The notes beneath the pieces were generated by a model. It did no database searches. It saw only the letters and a list, made by a program, of their open reading frames with translations, and had not been told where the DNA came from. From Rapana venosa (taxonomy: Eukaryota; Mollusca; Gastropoda; Neogastropoda; Muricidae), in contig CM054159.1 in assembly GCA_028751875.1 (NCBI GenBank), positions 10,826,611 to 10,890,610 on the forward strand: DNA of 64,000 nucleotides. Direction: 5' to 3'. Position 1 is the stretch's first letter. Each line of letters begins with the position of its first letter. Shown one piece after another: positions 26,857 through 43,920 of this stretch. Both the position numbers and the translations under genes were made by a program.

Positions 26857-26889
26857 ATCCTCTCTGAACTTCTTGATGTTGTCACCTTT
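26857..26889 (-). CDS. PCBP: PCBP 33-nt exon: KH1 GxxG loop second half and helix
   Basis: A very small exon of 33 nt encodes KGDNIKKFRED. The acceptor is a T-rich tract ending TTTTTTGCAG; the donor is GAT/GTAAGTATG. In PCBP proteins the matching segment is KGESVKKMREE, directly after EVGSIIGK, so this exon carries the second half of the GKKG nucleic-acid-binding loop and the helix after it. It is phase 0 at both ends and fits the next exon (SGAKINIS). The (GA)n-rich tandem SINE-tail array 26220-26790 lies just beyond its donor. The family match, both splice signals and the exact length make this secure despite the size. Confidence 0.88.
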
Positions 26890-27112
26890 CTGCAAAAAAC
26901 AAAACAAAACAAAACTTAACATTATCACCCCATATAATCAAAACCATAAAACAAATAACAACAGCTATCATCAAACACCACACAACGTGATATAAACAGC
27001 AACACGCTATATTAAGATGCTTTTACTGTCAAAAAGGGAAACAAAACATTTTGACACCATTAAAAAAAACAACCCCAAACAAACCAAGTGACATAATATT
27101 TTACCATGATTC
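26890..27112. other. AT-rich intron sequence upstream of the 33-nt exon
   Basis: (CAAAA)n patch at 26896-26912 beside the acceptor, then unrecognised A-rich sequence. No match to the missing EVGSIIGK coding segment. Confidence 0.65.
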
Positions 27113-27330
27113 ACAGCTCTGTTCAGGCGGGGATTGGATGTAAAAAAAAAAAAAAAGCACGCGAGCGCTTATTCGTTATCATTGAAATAAAAAAAGAGTT
27201 TGATTTGATATCTCTCACTCTTTGTCTGTCTGTCTCTCTCATGGTATATCCCTAATAAGGGCGGGGACTGGTGGTAAAAAAGTACACGAGTACTTATATC
27301 ATCGAAATAAAATAATTTGATTTGATATAT
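27113..27330 (+). mobile_element. Two SINE 3' tail fragments in tandem
   Basis: Tail 1 at about 27125-27215 (GGCGGGGATTGGATG, A run, GCACGCGAGCGCTTATTCG, then TTTGATTTGAT). Tail 2 at about 27258-27326 (GGGCGGGGACTGGTGG, GTACACGAGTACTTAT, then TTTGATTTGAT). The stem halves differ by compensating bases (GCGCGAGCGC-like versus GTACACGAGTAC), which suggests a conserved hairpin. Confidence 0.7.
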
Positions 27331-27371
27331 CATATATCCGTCTGTCTGTCTCTGTCTGTCTCTCTCTTTGT

Positions 27372-27411
<40 letters not shown>

Positions 27412-27599
27412 CACACACATTGCTTATTCAATGTACCATTTGGAAATAAAATTTTGACTTGACTTGACTGACACTCCCCTCTCTCTCTCTCTCTCACACA
27501 CACACAACACACACACGCACGGCAAACCCATGACCCTTTCTCAAAACACACACCCAACGCACTGGTCATCATATTCTGACTTTGTTCAGAGTTCAGAGT

Positions 27600-27630
<31 letters not shown>

Positions 27631-27720
27631 CCACACACACACACAACACAAACCCGCACAGCAAACCCACCACCGTTCCTCACCACCCCCCCCCCCCCCC
27701 CCCCCCACCAACGCACTCGT
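27331..27720. repeat. (TC)n, (CA)n, TTGAC tail, poly-C
   Basis: (TCTG)n at 27332-27370. (CA)n at 27374-27420. ATTTGGAAATAAAATTTTGACTTGACTTGAC tail-like segment at 27437-27468 (first 12 bases resemble other tails). (TC)n and (CA)n to 27650. Poly-C at about 27687-27706. Confidence 0.75.
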
Positions 27721-28134
27721 CACCATAATATTATTCTCACCTTCTTTCTGGAACAACAACAACCCCAACAATGATATAATCCTTTTGCAAGGAAAAACGA
27801 CCAACACAAAGTTCTGCAAGAACAACCCGCAGCAGACCATAAACCAAAAATACAAAATAACTGATTACTCTCCCAAAACCTTCCGCGCAAACAGACACCC
27901 TCAAAACACTGGGATATACACTAAAATTATAAATATAAAGAGTCCGACACAGGCACAGCAGCGTTCGTTATACCCGGTACAACACGTTCAAAGACTGTAC
28001 AAGCCACCCCCCTCTACTAGTAGCCTAGGGCTTTCCATATAGACGTGGACACCATGCCATACATTTTGTGTGTTGCTAGTGGTGGTAGTGGCTGTCTATT
28101 GAGGCAAGCTTGTTGCATGTGAATTTCGAGATCC
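27721..28134. other. Unique intron sequence
   Basis: Mixed sequence with an open but unrecognised frame. No shared repeat family and no KH exon seen. At 27738-27751 the minus strand has CCAG/AAAGAAG/GTGAG, which is not a usable microexon. Confidence 0.6.
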
Positions 28135-34112
<5,978 letters not shown>

Positions 34113-34149
<37 letters not shown>

Positions 34150-34502
34150 ACACACACACACACAGACACACACGCAAACACTAGACACACACACACACAC
34201 TTCCCACCAAACAGTACACACACAGACACTCACTCACTCACTCACTCACACACACACAGACACCACACACACACACACACACACCACCCACCACACCACA
34301 CACAACACACACACACGCACACACACACCCAAACCCACCCCCCCACCCACACACACACACACACGCGCGTGGCTCTTACAATTTATCTGAGCTTTCCGTG
34401 CTACAGCAGAAAGCCCCATGTGCCTCATAGCCTTTGCAAACAGAGATCATCCTTCTTCGTCAAGACCCTCACACAGCAACCATTGTTGTCTGTCATATGA
34501 GC
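34113..34502. repeat. (CA)n, then unique sequence
   Basis: (CA)n with interruptions to 34365. 34370-34500 is unrecognised mixed sequence. Confidence 0.75.
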
Positions 34503-34783
34503 GAAAATGCGCCGCGCTGCCGTTAAGCGCCTGACAAGTCAAGCCCAGCGCGTTGTCCGACTTGGGCATGGGAGAGAATCGTTATCTTTCAAGTCTTTCT
34601 AGAAGAGAAAAAAAAAAAAGGCTCGAGAATGGACCCCAAGAAGGCAGAAAACAGACAAGAGAAGGAGGTGACAGGGAAGAAAAAGAACAAAGACAGAACC
34701 AAAAGAGAGGGATAGAAAAGAGGGAATTTATAGTTAGCACTCAAATTTCCAGAAGGTGGGGATGCTATTTATACTGAAAGCTT
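34503..34783 (-). mobile_element. Element-3 copy, inverted
   Basis: Reads on the minus strand as TATAAATAGCATCCCC, CTCTTTTCTATCCCTCTC, TTGTTC, then GCGCTGGGCTTGACTTGTC and CGCTTAACGGCAGCGCGGCG. A poly-C run (34791-34812) sits at its 5' side. Confidence 0.82.
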
Positions 34784-34812
34784 CCCCTGCCCCCCCCCCC
34801 CCCCCCCCCCCC

Positions 34813-35015
34813 GGCATCCCTATGGGGCAAAAGATCATTCGATTTTTTCGAGAGAGAGACAGAGAGAGCGAGAGAGCAGACAGACAGACAGACAGATAGA
34901 AGAAAGAAAAGAGAAGAGAGAGGGGGAGACAGAGAGGGAGAAAGAAAAAAGAAAAGAAAAGAGAAGAGAAGAGAGAGCAGACAGACAAAAAGAGAAAAAG
35001 AGAAGAGAGAGAGAC

Positions 35016-35061
<46 letters not shown>

Positions 35062-35207
35062 AGAGAGAAGAGAGAGAGAGAGAGAGAAGAGAGAGAGAAG
35101 AGAAAAGAAGAGAGAGAGAGAAGAGAAAGAGAAGAGAGAGACAAGTAGAGAGAAGAGAACAGAAAAGAAGAGAAGAGAGAGAGAGACAGAGAGAAAGAGA
35201 GAGAGAG

Positions 35208-35249
<42 letters not shown>

Positions 35250-35783
35250 GAAGAGAATAGAGAGACAGAGAGAGAGAAGAGACAGAGAGAGAGAGAGAGA
35301 GAGACAGAAGAGAAAAGAGAAAAATAAGAGAAGAGAAAAGAGAAGAGAAGAGAGATAGAGAAGAGAAGAGAAGAGAAGAGAGAGAGAAGAGAGAGAAGAG
35401 AGAGAGAGAGACAGATAGAGAGAAGATAAAAGAGAAGAGAAAGGAGAGAGAGACAGAGAGAGCGAGAGACAGAGAAAAGAAGAGAAAAGCGAAGAGAGAT
35501 AGAGAGAGAAGAAGAGAGAAGAGAGAGAGATGGAGAGAGAGAGATGTGATAGAAGAAAGAAGAGAAGAGACAGAGAGAGAAAGAAAAGAGTTTTTGTCTG
35601 ATTTAGTTTGAACACATAATATAAAGTGATTTTTAAGCAGAGAGAGAGAGAAGAAGAACATAACATTAATATCTTGGTAGAGATAAATGCGTGCGAAAGT
35701 GAGAGATAGGGTTTGGCTTGGGGTGGGGGGGGGTGGGGGTGAGAAAGAGGGAGGGAGCAAAGGGAATAATCTGGAAGGGGGGT

Positions 35784-35819
<36 letters not shown>

Positions 35820-36235
35820 GGGGGAGCGACTATTTTGTCTGGAGCTTAACTGTCACCTGCCAAATTTACGGTTGTACGACACACGACTGATGTCGGCAAG
35901 ATTCCCTCTCTGTTCGTTTTAACTGCCTAGTAATTGACTTCTCAGACGTACCGTATGTCTCTGCCTGCCTGCCTGCCTGCTTGTCTGTCTGTCTCTCCGT
36001 CTGTCTGTCTGTCTCCCCCTGTCTCTCTCTCTGTCTGTCTGTCTCCCCCTGTCTCCTGTCTCTCTCTAAATAATAGATAGATAATATAAATAGATAGATA
36101 TCTAAATAACAGATATTAGATATCTAAATATCTCTCCTAATATATAACATAATAATAGATAAACTAAATAACAGATAATAGATAGATAGATATCTAAATA
36201 ACAGATAATAGATAGATAGATTCTAAATAATAGAT
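34813..36235. repeat. (GA)n tract, poly-G, (TCTG)n, AT-rich GATA repeats
   Basis: 34848-35590 is (GA)n with AGA, ACAG and AAAG interruptions. 35715-35825 is G-rich with a G run of over 35 bases. 35850-35960 unrecognised. (TCTG)n at 35960-36065. TAGATAGATATCTAAATAAC repeats at 36068-36230. Confidence 0.88.
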
Positions 36236-36475
36236 GATCCTTCGGATGAGCCTATAAACCGAGGCCCCGTGTGCGAACGCATGCAGAACATCTTGCGCAC
36301 CCGTTAAAATCCTGTTCCGCTTTTCGTAAGAGTAGGCCATTGTGTGCCGGTGGGAACAGATGACAAAATTTACAAAATTGCATACACACGGGGAACAGGA
36401 TGTAAAAAAAAAAAAAAAGCACACAAATGCTTATTCCATTATCCTAGATATAAAAGAATAGATAAATAAATAATA
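36236..36475 (+). mobile_element. SINE-1 copy without head
   Basis: CCTTCGGATGAGCCTATAAA, CGTAAGAGTAGGCCATTGTG, ATTTACAAAATTGC, GGATG plus an A run, ACAAATGCTTATTCCATTA and a TATAAAAGAATA end. Confidence 0.88.
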
Positions 36476-36698
36476 TAATATTACTGCGTGCTATGATAGT
36501 GTTTTTGCATTACTATTTTTCTTTTCAATTTAGATACCTGATTTTTATTTGAATATTTTAGTGATTGCTTTGATGCATAATTAATATAGTCATAAACTTG
36601 GCTTGGTCTCAAATTTTCGTTGCTGTATATGGGATCTCTCTCTCTCTCTCTCTCTCAGTGATTCATTTCATTGCTATTTGAAATCATCTTGTTTATTC
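36476..36698. other. AT-rich unique sequence
   Basis: No gene or shared repeat recognised; a short (TC)n patch at 36634-36655. Confidence 0.6.
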
Positions 36699-37312
36699 TT
36701 CTTCTTCTTCTTCTTCTTCTTCTTCAAGTGTCCGGTCTGGTCCTGCAGACTCGACGATCATGGCTCTCTATTCTTCCCTGTTCTCGGTCCCTCTCATGAG
36801 CTCATTGTTGGTGCCCTCTTTATTCGTTGCGAATTTGTTTAAGCTGTCTGTGAATTTTGTGCGTTGTCTTCCTCTGCTCTTGTTTCCACAGATTTTGCCA
36901 CTCCATAACAGTTTCTCTAGTCCGTCAGCCCTGATTATATGGCCGAAAAAATTTGAGCTGTCTTTCTCTGATGGTGTTGAGAAGGGATCTCTTGTACCCA
37001 GCCATTTCCATTACTTCTGCATTAGTTTTTCTTTTTGTCCATGAGATTTTCATGATTCTCCGGATGAACCACATTTCCACTGCTTCTAGTCGCTGTTCTG
37101 TGTCCTTGGCTAGGGTCCAGCACTCACATCCGTACAGAAGAATGGACCATACGTAGGCTCTCAAAACATGGATCTTTGTCTTGAGGCTTATCTTACTGTT
37201 GGTAAAAATGCATTTCATGTTGTTAAAAGTTGCCTTAGATTGACCGATTCTCTTCTTGATTTCTGTGTCACACTTGCCGTCCGGGGTGATAGTATTAATT
37301 AATTGATTTATT
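36699..37312 (-). pseudogene. LINE ORF2 C-terminal fragment, frameshifted
   Basis: The minus strand translates to the C-terminal part of a non-LTR retrotransposon reverse transcriptase: ITPDGKCDTEIKKRIGQSK, then KTKIHVLRAYVWSILLYGCE, then WTLAKDTEQRLEAVEMWFIR. The frame breaks near QLKFF (about 36945) and resumes one base off as FGHIIRADGLEKLL. It ends with a stop and a (GAA)n run at 36701-36726. Upstream, catalytic YxDD sequence is absent. This is a dead, 5'-truncated insertion in a PCBP intron. The clade is not certain. Confidence 0.85.
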
Positions 37313-37412
37313 CGTGATTGTTTTCAATTGTTCCCCATGAGGGCCTGGTGTAAAGAAGCCTCTGGCTTATCCATTTACCCTCATTAAAATATTCGAGTTC
37401 GAGTTCGAATTT
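37313..37412 (+). mobile_element. 3' tail with (GAGTTC)n
   Basis: CCCCATGAGGGCCTGGTGTA, AGAAGCCTCTGGCTTATCC, ACCCTCATTAAAATATTC then GAGTTCGAGTTCGAATT. An inverted copy is at 38166-38262. It is probably the 3' end of a SINE or LINE; the body is not recognised. Confidence 0.7.
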
Positions 37413-37677
37413 TCTCTCTCTCTCACACACACACATACATCCAACCCCCACCTCCCACCTACAACCCTCCACCCACACACACGCGCACGCGCACGCACAC
37501 ACGCACACGCGCACGCGCACGCAACACGCCGATTCCTACCCGGCTGTGCTTTGTCATGAAAATACGCCCGCTCGTCCGTCCCAGGGGAGGTAATCGTAGA
37601 TAATGAGGGGGGCGTAACTTCACAGGCAACCCAGATATTGCGAGATGGCAACATACTCACACGATAACGGGAGAGAG

Positions 37678-37773
<96 letters not shown>

Positions 37774-37911
37774 GCAGAGAGAGAAACAGAGTATAGGTGA
37801 GAGAGACAGAGACAGAGATTATAACAGAAAGAGAGAGAGTATACGAGAGAGGGAGAGAGAGTATACGAGAGAGAGAGAGAGAGAGACAGAGAGAGTGGCT
37901 ACGAGAGAGTA

Positions 37912-37956
<45 letters not shown>

Positions 37957-38107
37957 ACGAGAGAGAGACAGAGAAGACAGAGACAGTGCTACGAGAGAGT
38001 ATACAAGAGAGAGAGAGAGAGAGAGAGATTATACGAGAGAGAGAGACAGAGAATGAGAGACAGAGAGAGAGACTGAGACAGTGGCTACGAGAGAGAGAGA
38101 GAGAGGG

Positions 38108-38165
<58 letters not shown>
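37413..38165. repeat. (CA)n/(CG)n, unique sequence, long (GA)n
   Basis: 37421-37525 (CA)n and (GCAC)n. 37526-37665 unrecognised. 37670-38165 (GA)n with embedded repeated ATACGAGAGAG and TGGCTACGAGAG units. Confidence 0.85.
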
Positions 38166-38169
<4 letters not shown>

Positions 38170-38262
38170 TCGAACTCGAACTCGAATATTTAATGAGGGT
38201 AATTGGATAAGCCAGAGGCTTCTTTACACCAGGCCCTCAAGGGGAAAAAGTGAAACAAACAT
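38166..38262 (-). mobile_element. Inverted copy of the (GAGTTC)n tail
   Basis: ACTCGAACTCGAACTCGAAT, TTAATGAGGGTAATTGGAT, AAGCCAGAGGCTTCTTTACA, CCAGGCCCTCAAGGGG. It is the reverse of 37325-37410, separated by about 750 bp of (GA)n-rich sequence, so the two can form an inverted repeat. Confidence 0.75.
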
Positions 38263-38648
38263 GAATAAACCAAATGATCAATAAACAAGATAATGTCAAA
38301 AACAAAGAAATGAATCATTCAAATAACCCTTCAATTATTGACTGAGAGATTATACGAGAGAGGAGAGAGAGGGGGAGAGACAGAGAATGAGAGACGAGAG
38401 AGAGAGGCTCGTACTGAAAAAGGGGGGGGGTGGGAGGGGATGGGGGGGGGGGGAGAGGGGGCAGAAAAACCATGAAAAAAGAAGTAAAAGAAGGACACAA
38501 AAGACGAGGTTAGAGAGAGAGAGAGAGGGGGAGAGAAGGATGAGAGAGAGAGGAGAGGGGGGGGGTGGGGGGGTGGGGGGGGGGGGGAGAGGACAGAGTC
38601 TACGAGAGAGAGTATACGAGAGACACACAGAGAGAGAGACAAGTCTAG

Positions 38649-38716
<68 letters not shown>

Positions 38717-38824
38717 TGTGAGAGAGACAGAGAAGGGAGGAGGAAAGAAGAGGAGAGAGAGAGAGAGACAATCCTAGGAGAGAGAGAGAGAAGAGAGAGA
38801 GGAGAGAAGGAGAGAGAGAGGTGT

Positions 38825-38859
<35 letters not shown>

Positions 38860-38881
38860 GAGAGTGGGAGTGTGATGTGTG

Positions 38882-38923
<42 letters not shown>

Positions 38924-39024
38924 TGAGAGAGAGAGAGTGTGTGTGTGTGTGTGTTGTGTGTGTGGGAGTGATGAGAGAGAGAGAGAGAGAGAGAGAAGAG
39001 AGAGGAGAGTGAGTGTGTGTGTGG

Positions 39025-39094
<70 letters not shown>

Positions 39095-39257
39095 AGAGTT
39101 GAGGGAGAGAGAGATGACAGGGATAAGGAGAAAAGCAGCCAGTGCACACTTTTAACTCTCCCATATCTAACATTAATCTGCTCTTTTTCTTTCTACTAGA
39201 CAGTTTCCTTGCCAGTTTTTTTGTGTGGGTTGGTTTTTTATTTTCTTTTTTTTTGCT

Positions 39258-39330
<73 letters not shown>

Positions 39331-39340
39331 GTCTCGTGTC
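38263..39340. repeat. (GA)n-dominated sequence with G runs
   Basis: 38263-38340 unrecognised. 38345-39112 (GA)n with G-rich patches (38419-38460, 38555-38590) and TG interruptions. 39115-39255 unrecognised. (TC)n at 39259-39332. Confidence 0.88.
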
Positions 39341-39558
39341 CTTCGGATGAGACTATAAACCGAGGTCCCGTGTGCCAACGCACGCAGAACATCTTGCGCA
39401 CACGTTAAATTCCTGTTCCGCTTTTCCGTAAGAGTAGAGGCCATTGTGTGCCGGTGGGAACAGATGACAGAATTCACAAATCCGCATACACACGGGGACT
39501 GGATGTAAAAAAACACATAAATGCTTATTCCATTATCCTCGATATAAAAGAATTAAAA
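39341..39558 (+). mobile_element. SINE-1 copy without head
   Basis: CCTTCGGATGAGACTATAAA, GTAAGAGTAGAGGCCATTGT, GGGGACTGGATGTAAAAAAA, CATAAATGCTTATTCCATTA and the TATAAAAGAATTAAAAA end, running into (TC)n. Confidence 0.9.
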
Positions 39559-39766
39559 AAAAAAAAAATCTCTCTCTCCTCTCTCTCTCTCCTCTCTCTC
39601 CTCTCTAACTCCCCTCTTCCTCCTCCCTCTCTCCTCTTCTTTCTCTCTTTCTCTTCTTGTTTTCTTTCTCTTCTTGTCTTTTCCGTATTTGAAGCCCCTT
39701 TTGGGTGGTAGTTTTGGTCTTCAAACTCTCTTTAGGGGGGGGGGTTCGGGGGGGGGGGGGTGTTAA
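39559..39766. repeat. (TC)n and poly-G
   Basis: (TC)n at 39571-39660. G runs at 39735-39760. Confidence 0.8.
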
Positions 39767-40114
39767 TTATTCCCCTTGTTTTAAAAGACACTTAATTGTC
39801 ATTGTTTTCTTCTTAAATATGTACCCTATGCCCCTGCATGTAACAAACATTGTTACTATCCTATGATATAATTTATTATCTGTCTTTGTGTTTTTTCTTC
39901 TTGTTGCCAATTTTTTTTTAGCCACACCTTGTCCCGTGATTTCCATTAAATTTTTTCCAACAATGGTCATGACGTAATCTTTCAAAACCCCATGTTCTTC
40001 AAATCCACGAAAAGAGGAAGAGAGAGGTGCTAAGTTAATGCTGTGGTCTTTAACAGTTAATTTTGGTTTTTTGTTCTTTGTTTCTGGCTCTGCTAAACAA
40101 TTATAATCAACCAT
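39767..40114 (-). CDS. Unrecognised 115-codon open reading frame, doubtful
   Basis: Minus-strand ATG-to-stop frame (MVDYNCLAEPETKNKKPK... to ...IKCLLKQGE) with ordinary amino-acid composition, unlike almost every other open frame here, which is repeat translation. It is Lys-rich, with no membrane segment or motif I recognise and no similarity to PCBP. It could be a chance frame in AT-rich intron DNA, an exon of a nested gene, or a relic of a transposon protein. It lies 176 bp from the assembly gap. I do not assign a function. Confidence 0.2.
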   Translation of the reverse strand: MVDYNCLAEPETKNKKPKLTVKDHSINLAPLSSSFRGFEEHGVLKDYVMTIVGKNLMEITGQGVAKKKLATRRKNTKTDNKLYHRIVTMFVTCRGIGYIFKKKTMTIKCLLKQGE

Positions 40115-40290
40115 AGTTTACAATACCTGCGTTTGTTTGTAGCTGTTAAACCTATAAAAAATCCATGCCATGATGATTATAATAAAATATTTGGCGTTTG
40201 AATTGTCATTTCTTCTCCTTTTTATAAAATTTGTTCTATCCCCCCCTTCCCCCTGTCCCCCCTTTGAAAAGGGGTGAAATTTTCCTCAAT

Positions 40291-40790
40291 NNNNNNNNNN
40301 NNNNNNNNNNNNNNNNNNNNNNNNNNNNNNNNNNNNNNNNNNNNNNNNNNNNNNNNNNNNNNNNNNNNNNNNNNNNNNNNNNNNNNNNNNNNNNNNNNNN
40401 NNNNNNNNNNNNNNNNNNNNNNNNNNNNNNNNNNNNNNNNNNNNNNNNNNNNNNNNNNNNNNNNNNNNNNNNNNNNNNNNNNNNNNNNNNNNNNNNNNNN
40501 NNNNNNNNNNNNNNNNNNNNNNNNNNNNNNNNNNNNNNNNNNNNNNNNNNNNNNNNNNNNNNNNNNNNNNNNNNNNNNNNNNNNNNNNNNNNNNNNNNNN
40601 NNNNNNNNNNNNNNNNNNNNNNNNNNNNNNNNNNNNNNNNNNNNNNNNNNNNNNNNNNNNNNNNNNNNNNNNNNNNNNNNNNNNNNNNNNNNNNNNNNNN
40701 NNNNNNNNNNNNNNNNNNNNNNNNNNNNNNNNNNNNNNNNNNNNNNNNNNNNNNNNNNNNNNNNNNNNNNNNNNNNNNNNNNNNNNNNNN
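40291..40790. other. Assembly gap (500 N)
   Basis: Exactly 500 unknown bases, probably a fixed-size placeholder, so the true length is unknown. It lies inside the PCBP interval where the EVGSIIGK microexon should be. Confidence 0.99.
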
Positions 40791-41120
40791 CAGAATAAAA
40801 AAAAACAACCAAAACCCCCCAAAAAACCCTCATTTGACCTACAAATGAATGACAAATATACCTGGGGTTCTTATTGCTACACCAACTTTCACTAAGGGTT
40901 TTAAAAAAAAACAAAAAAATGTAAATCTTTGAATCACAAAAAAAGAAAAAAACCCCAACTAAATAAATCACACACTGTAAATCAATCGTGCACGCACAAA
41001 AAACTTTCATGCATGCGCGGCACATAATACCATATTTTGCATGTGACCACACACACACCACACACCACACACAACACACACCACATCACACACCAAAACC
41101 CCAACCCACACACACACACG

Positions 41121-41154
<34 letters not shown>

Positions 41155-41834
41155 AAAACACCACAAACACCCCCCCCCCTCTTTCCCTCCCCTCCCCCAC
41201 CCCACCCACCCCCCCCTACCCCCCCCCACCCCTCTCCAACAACACGCACACATAACTCGGGCACTGCCATGATAGAGGGGAAAACCGATACTGCTGAATA
41301 CACAAAAGCGCCAACAAAACCCATTAAATGAAGAAACCAAAGACCTGCTTACCCGTAAACACAACAAAGTTAAACATCAGCTTTATTATTTTTTTGTTTG
41401 TTTGTTGCTTTTTTCCCTTTCCAACCCCATAGATTATCTAAAAGATCTGGTCGGGTCCTAAAAGGAGGTACCAGAAACCTTGTCTGTGTATGCTAAACAA
41501 TAAATTTTGATTTATATAAAATATACTTTAAATTTTTTTTTAATTGGTTGGTTTGGTTATTTTTGGTTGGTTGGTTTGGTTAGGTTTCTTTTCGAGGGTT
41601 TTTGTTGTTGTTGAAGATGGATTTTTTTTAAAGCCAGATCTGCCTTATAATTTAACGGGTGTTTCCTCTGTTTCGGGTTCTGTCCTGTCTGTAGTCTCTT
41701 CCTCCTGCTCTGTAAAGGGAAGGGTGCGGATGGTTAAAACTTTTGCCTGAAAACAATTAACCGTGGGGTTCTGGGTTATTCCCAGCCTCCCCCTTTCTTC
41801 CCATTTGCAAAAAAAAACGAACAAATGTCAAGTC
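40791..41834. other. Unique AT-rich sequence with (CA)n / poly-C
   Basis: 40791-41040 unrecognised. (CA)n at 41044-41120. Poly-C at 41125-41152 and C-rich to 41235. 41250-41830 ordinary sequence with (GGTT)n at 41545-41585; no gene recognised. Confidence 0.7.
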
Positions 41835-42028
41835 CTTGGGATGAGGCTATAAACCGAGGCCCCGTGTGCAAAAGGATGAGCACTCTTGCCACACTTAAAA
41901 AACCTTTTCCCTTTCGACAAGTAGGCCATTGGTCCGGTTGGGAAACGATACAAAATTTCAAACCCCATACACACGGGACTGGAGTAAAAAACACATAGTC
42001 TTATTCCATTCTCGAAAAAAAAAAATCA
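41835..42028 (+). mobile_element. SINE-1 copy, heavily eroded
   Basis: GTCCTTGGGATGAGGCTATA, AACCGAGGCCCCGTGTGC, GTAGGCCATTGG, ACACGGGACTGGAG. It has many more single-base deletions than the other copies; (TC)n follows. Confidence 0.75.
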
Positions 42029-43165
42029 ACAAGTCACATCATCATCATCACTCTCCTCTCTCTCCTCCCCCCTCTCTCTCTCTCTCCCCCTTTTCTCCCT
42101 CTTCTCCCCTCTCTCTTTTCTCCTCTCTCTCTCTCTGTGTTTTTGTCTTCGTTTGGTCAATCTTTTTCTGCTCTTTAGCTGATTAAAACAACAAAAAAGC
42201 AAACAAAAAAACAACACCCCCCCCCCCCCCAAAAAAAAAAAAAAAAGAAAAAAAAGAAAAGAAAAGAAAAGAAAAAAAAAAGCGTGGGTACAAAAACACG
42301 TTTCGAAATCTCCACATGCAGTTCTGGGTGGCAGGTCTGTTGGGGGTTTTTGCAAACTGGTTCACTCCCACTGCCGCGCGGAGTGGGTGTGTGTGTGTGT
42401 GTGTGTGTGTGTGGTGTGGTGTTGTGTGAGAAAGTAGTGTGGTGTGGGTGTGTGTGTGTGTGAAAAAAGTGAGGGGTTTGTGTGGTGTGTGTGTGAGAGA
42501 GAAAGTGAGTGTGGTGTGAGGGAGTTTTGGGGTTTGTGTGTGTGTGTGTGTGTAAAGTGAGAGAGAGTGAGTGGTGGTTTTAGTTTTTGGTAGTTGTGTT
42601 GTGGTAAAAGGAGTGTTCTTTCTTAAATTTAAAGTCTGTCACTAAGGGGAATTAGACCAAAGAAAAAGTTTCAAAATATGAGAACCGCGCGCCGCGTGTG
42701 GGGTATGCGTGCGGGGGGTGTATGGTGTTGATTGTGGTAGGGTGTTTACCTATTAGGATGTGTGGGGGGGGTTAATGAGTGGGTGTGTGTTTGATAGAGA
42801 GAGAAGAAGAGAGAAAAGAGAGAAGAGAGAGAGGGGAGAGGAGAAGACACCACACACTCAACAGACCACAACGATAGACAATACAGGCAGACAGACCACA
42901 GTCAAACCCCCGCCACAGGAACACACTCACAAAAACATACACACACACACACCACACACACACAACACACAACACACCAAAAAAAACACACACACACACA
43001 CCCACACCACACGAACACACACACCACACCACCACACACACACCACACTACACACAACAAAAACACACACATACAACACACACACACACACACTAAAACA
43101 CACACAACCACACACACACCAAAACACACACACCCAAAAATACACACAACACACACAGACAATAA
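42029..43165. repeat. (TC)n, A-rich, (TG)n, (GA)n, (CA)n
   Basis: (TC)n at 42050-42140. C then A run at 42217-42280. (TG)n with interruptions at 42385-42600. 42605-42780 unrecognised, G/T-rich. (GA)n at 42796-42846. (CA)n at 42930-43160. Confidence 0.85.
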
Positions 43166-43315
43166 CACCCTGACTGCCTACAAGAGACCAGAGAAAGGAA
43201 GACGGTAACACAATCTGCTTTCGAACTGATTGCAGCAGGGCAGTCGATAGATAGCCTAGATGGCTGAGAGCTTATTAACCGCGCTTTGGGCAGTGAGGAC
43301 TCGACTACGTGTCCT

Positions 43316-43600
43316 TCATGTTGGCCTAGTGGGTAAGAGCGCTGAGCTCTTAAGTGACCTTCGGATGAGACTATAAACCGAGGCCCCGTGTGCGAACGCA
43401 CGCAGAACATCTTGCGCGCACGTTAAAATCCTGTTCCGTAGGTAGGCCATTGTATGCCGGTGGGAACAGATGACAGAATTTACAAAACTGCTTACGCACG
43501 GGGACTGGAAGTAAAAAAAAAAGCACGTTAGTGCTTATTCCATTATCCTCGATATAAAGGAATAAAATATAAAATATAAAATAAAAATTAAAAAAAATAA
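43316..43600 (+). mobile_element. SINE-1 copy with a variant head
   Basis: Head TTGGCCTAGTGGGTAAGAGC resembles a tRNA A box. It then jumps to CCTTCGGATGAGACTATAAA (B-box region missing), ATCTTGCGCGCACGTTAAAA, GGGGACTGGAAGTAAAAAAA, and a TATAAAGGAATAAAATA end. 43166-43315 before it is unrecognised. Confidence 0.85.
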
Positions 43601-43603
43601 CTG

Positions 43604-43870
43604 AGAGAAGGGTGTTCGAGTCTCAGTTTGACGAGATTTTCCTCTTTGAGTTAACATTGGTACCTACCCCACTCTTCCAAAAGTCCTTCGGATGAGACTA
43701 GAAACTGAGGCTCCGTGTGCAAATGCACGTAGATCATCTTATGCACACGTACGTTAACAAACCCGTTTCGCGTTTTTCATAAGAGTAGTCTATTGTGTGC
43801 CCGGTAGGAATGGATGACACAATTTGATAAAAAAACAAACCAACCAACCAAACCTGCATGCACACAGGTT
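43604..43870 (+). mobile_element. SINE-1 copy, diverged
   Basis: GTGTTCGAGTCTCAGTTTG (B-box region), GAGTTAACATTGGTACC, CTTCGGATGAGACTAGAAAC, CATAAGAGTAGTCTATTGTG. It lacks the standard tail and lies head-to-tail behind the previous copy. Confidence 0.78.
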
Positions 43871-43920
43871 TCGTGTTTAGACACCATCCCCGAACTCGGA
43901 ATGTGGCTACCTTAATGATG

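Noticed and set aside
27738..27755. Microexon AAAGAAG between CCAG and GTGAG on the minus strand
   Set aside because: Seven bases would break phase and it does not encode EVGSIIGK.
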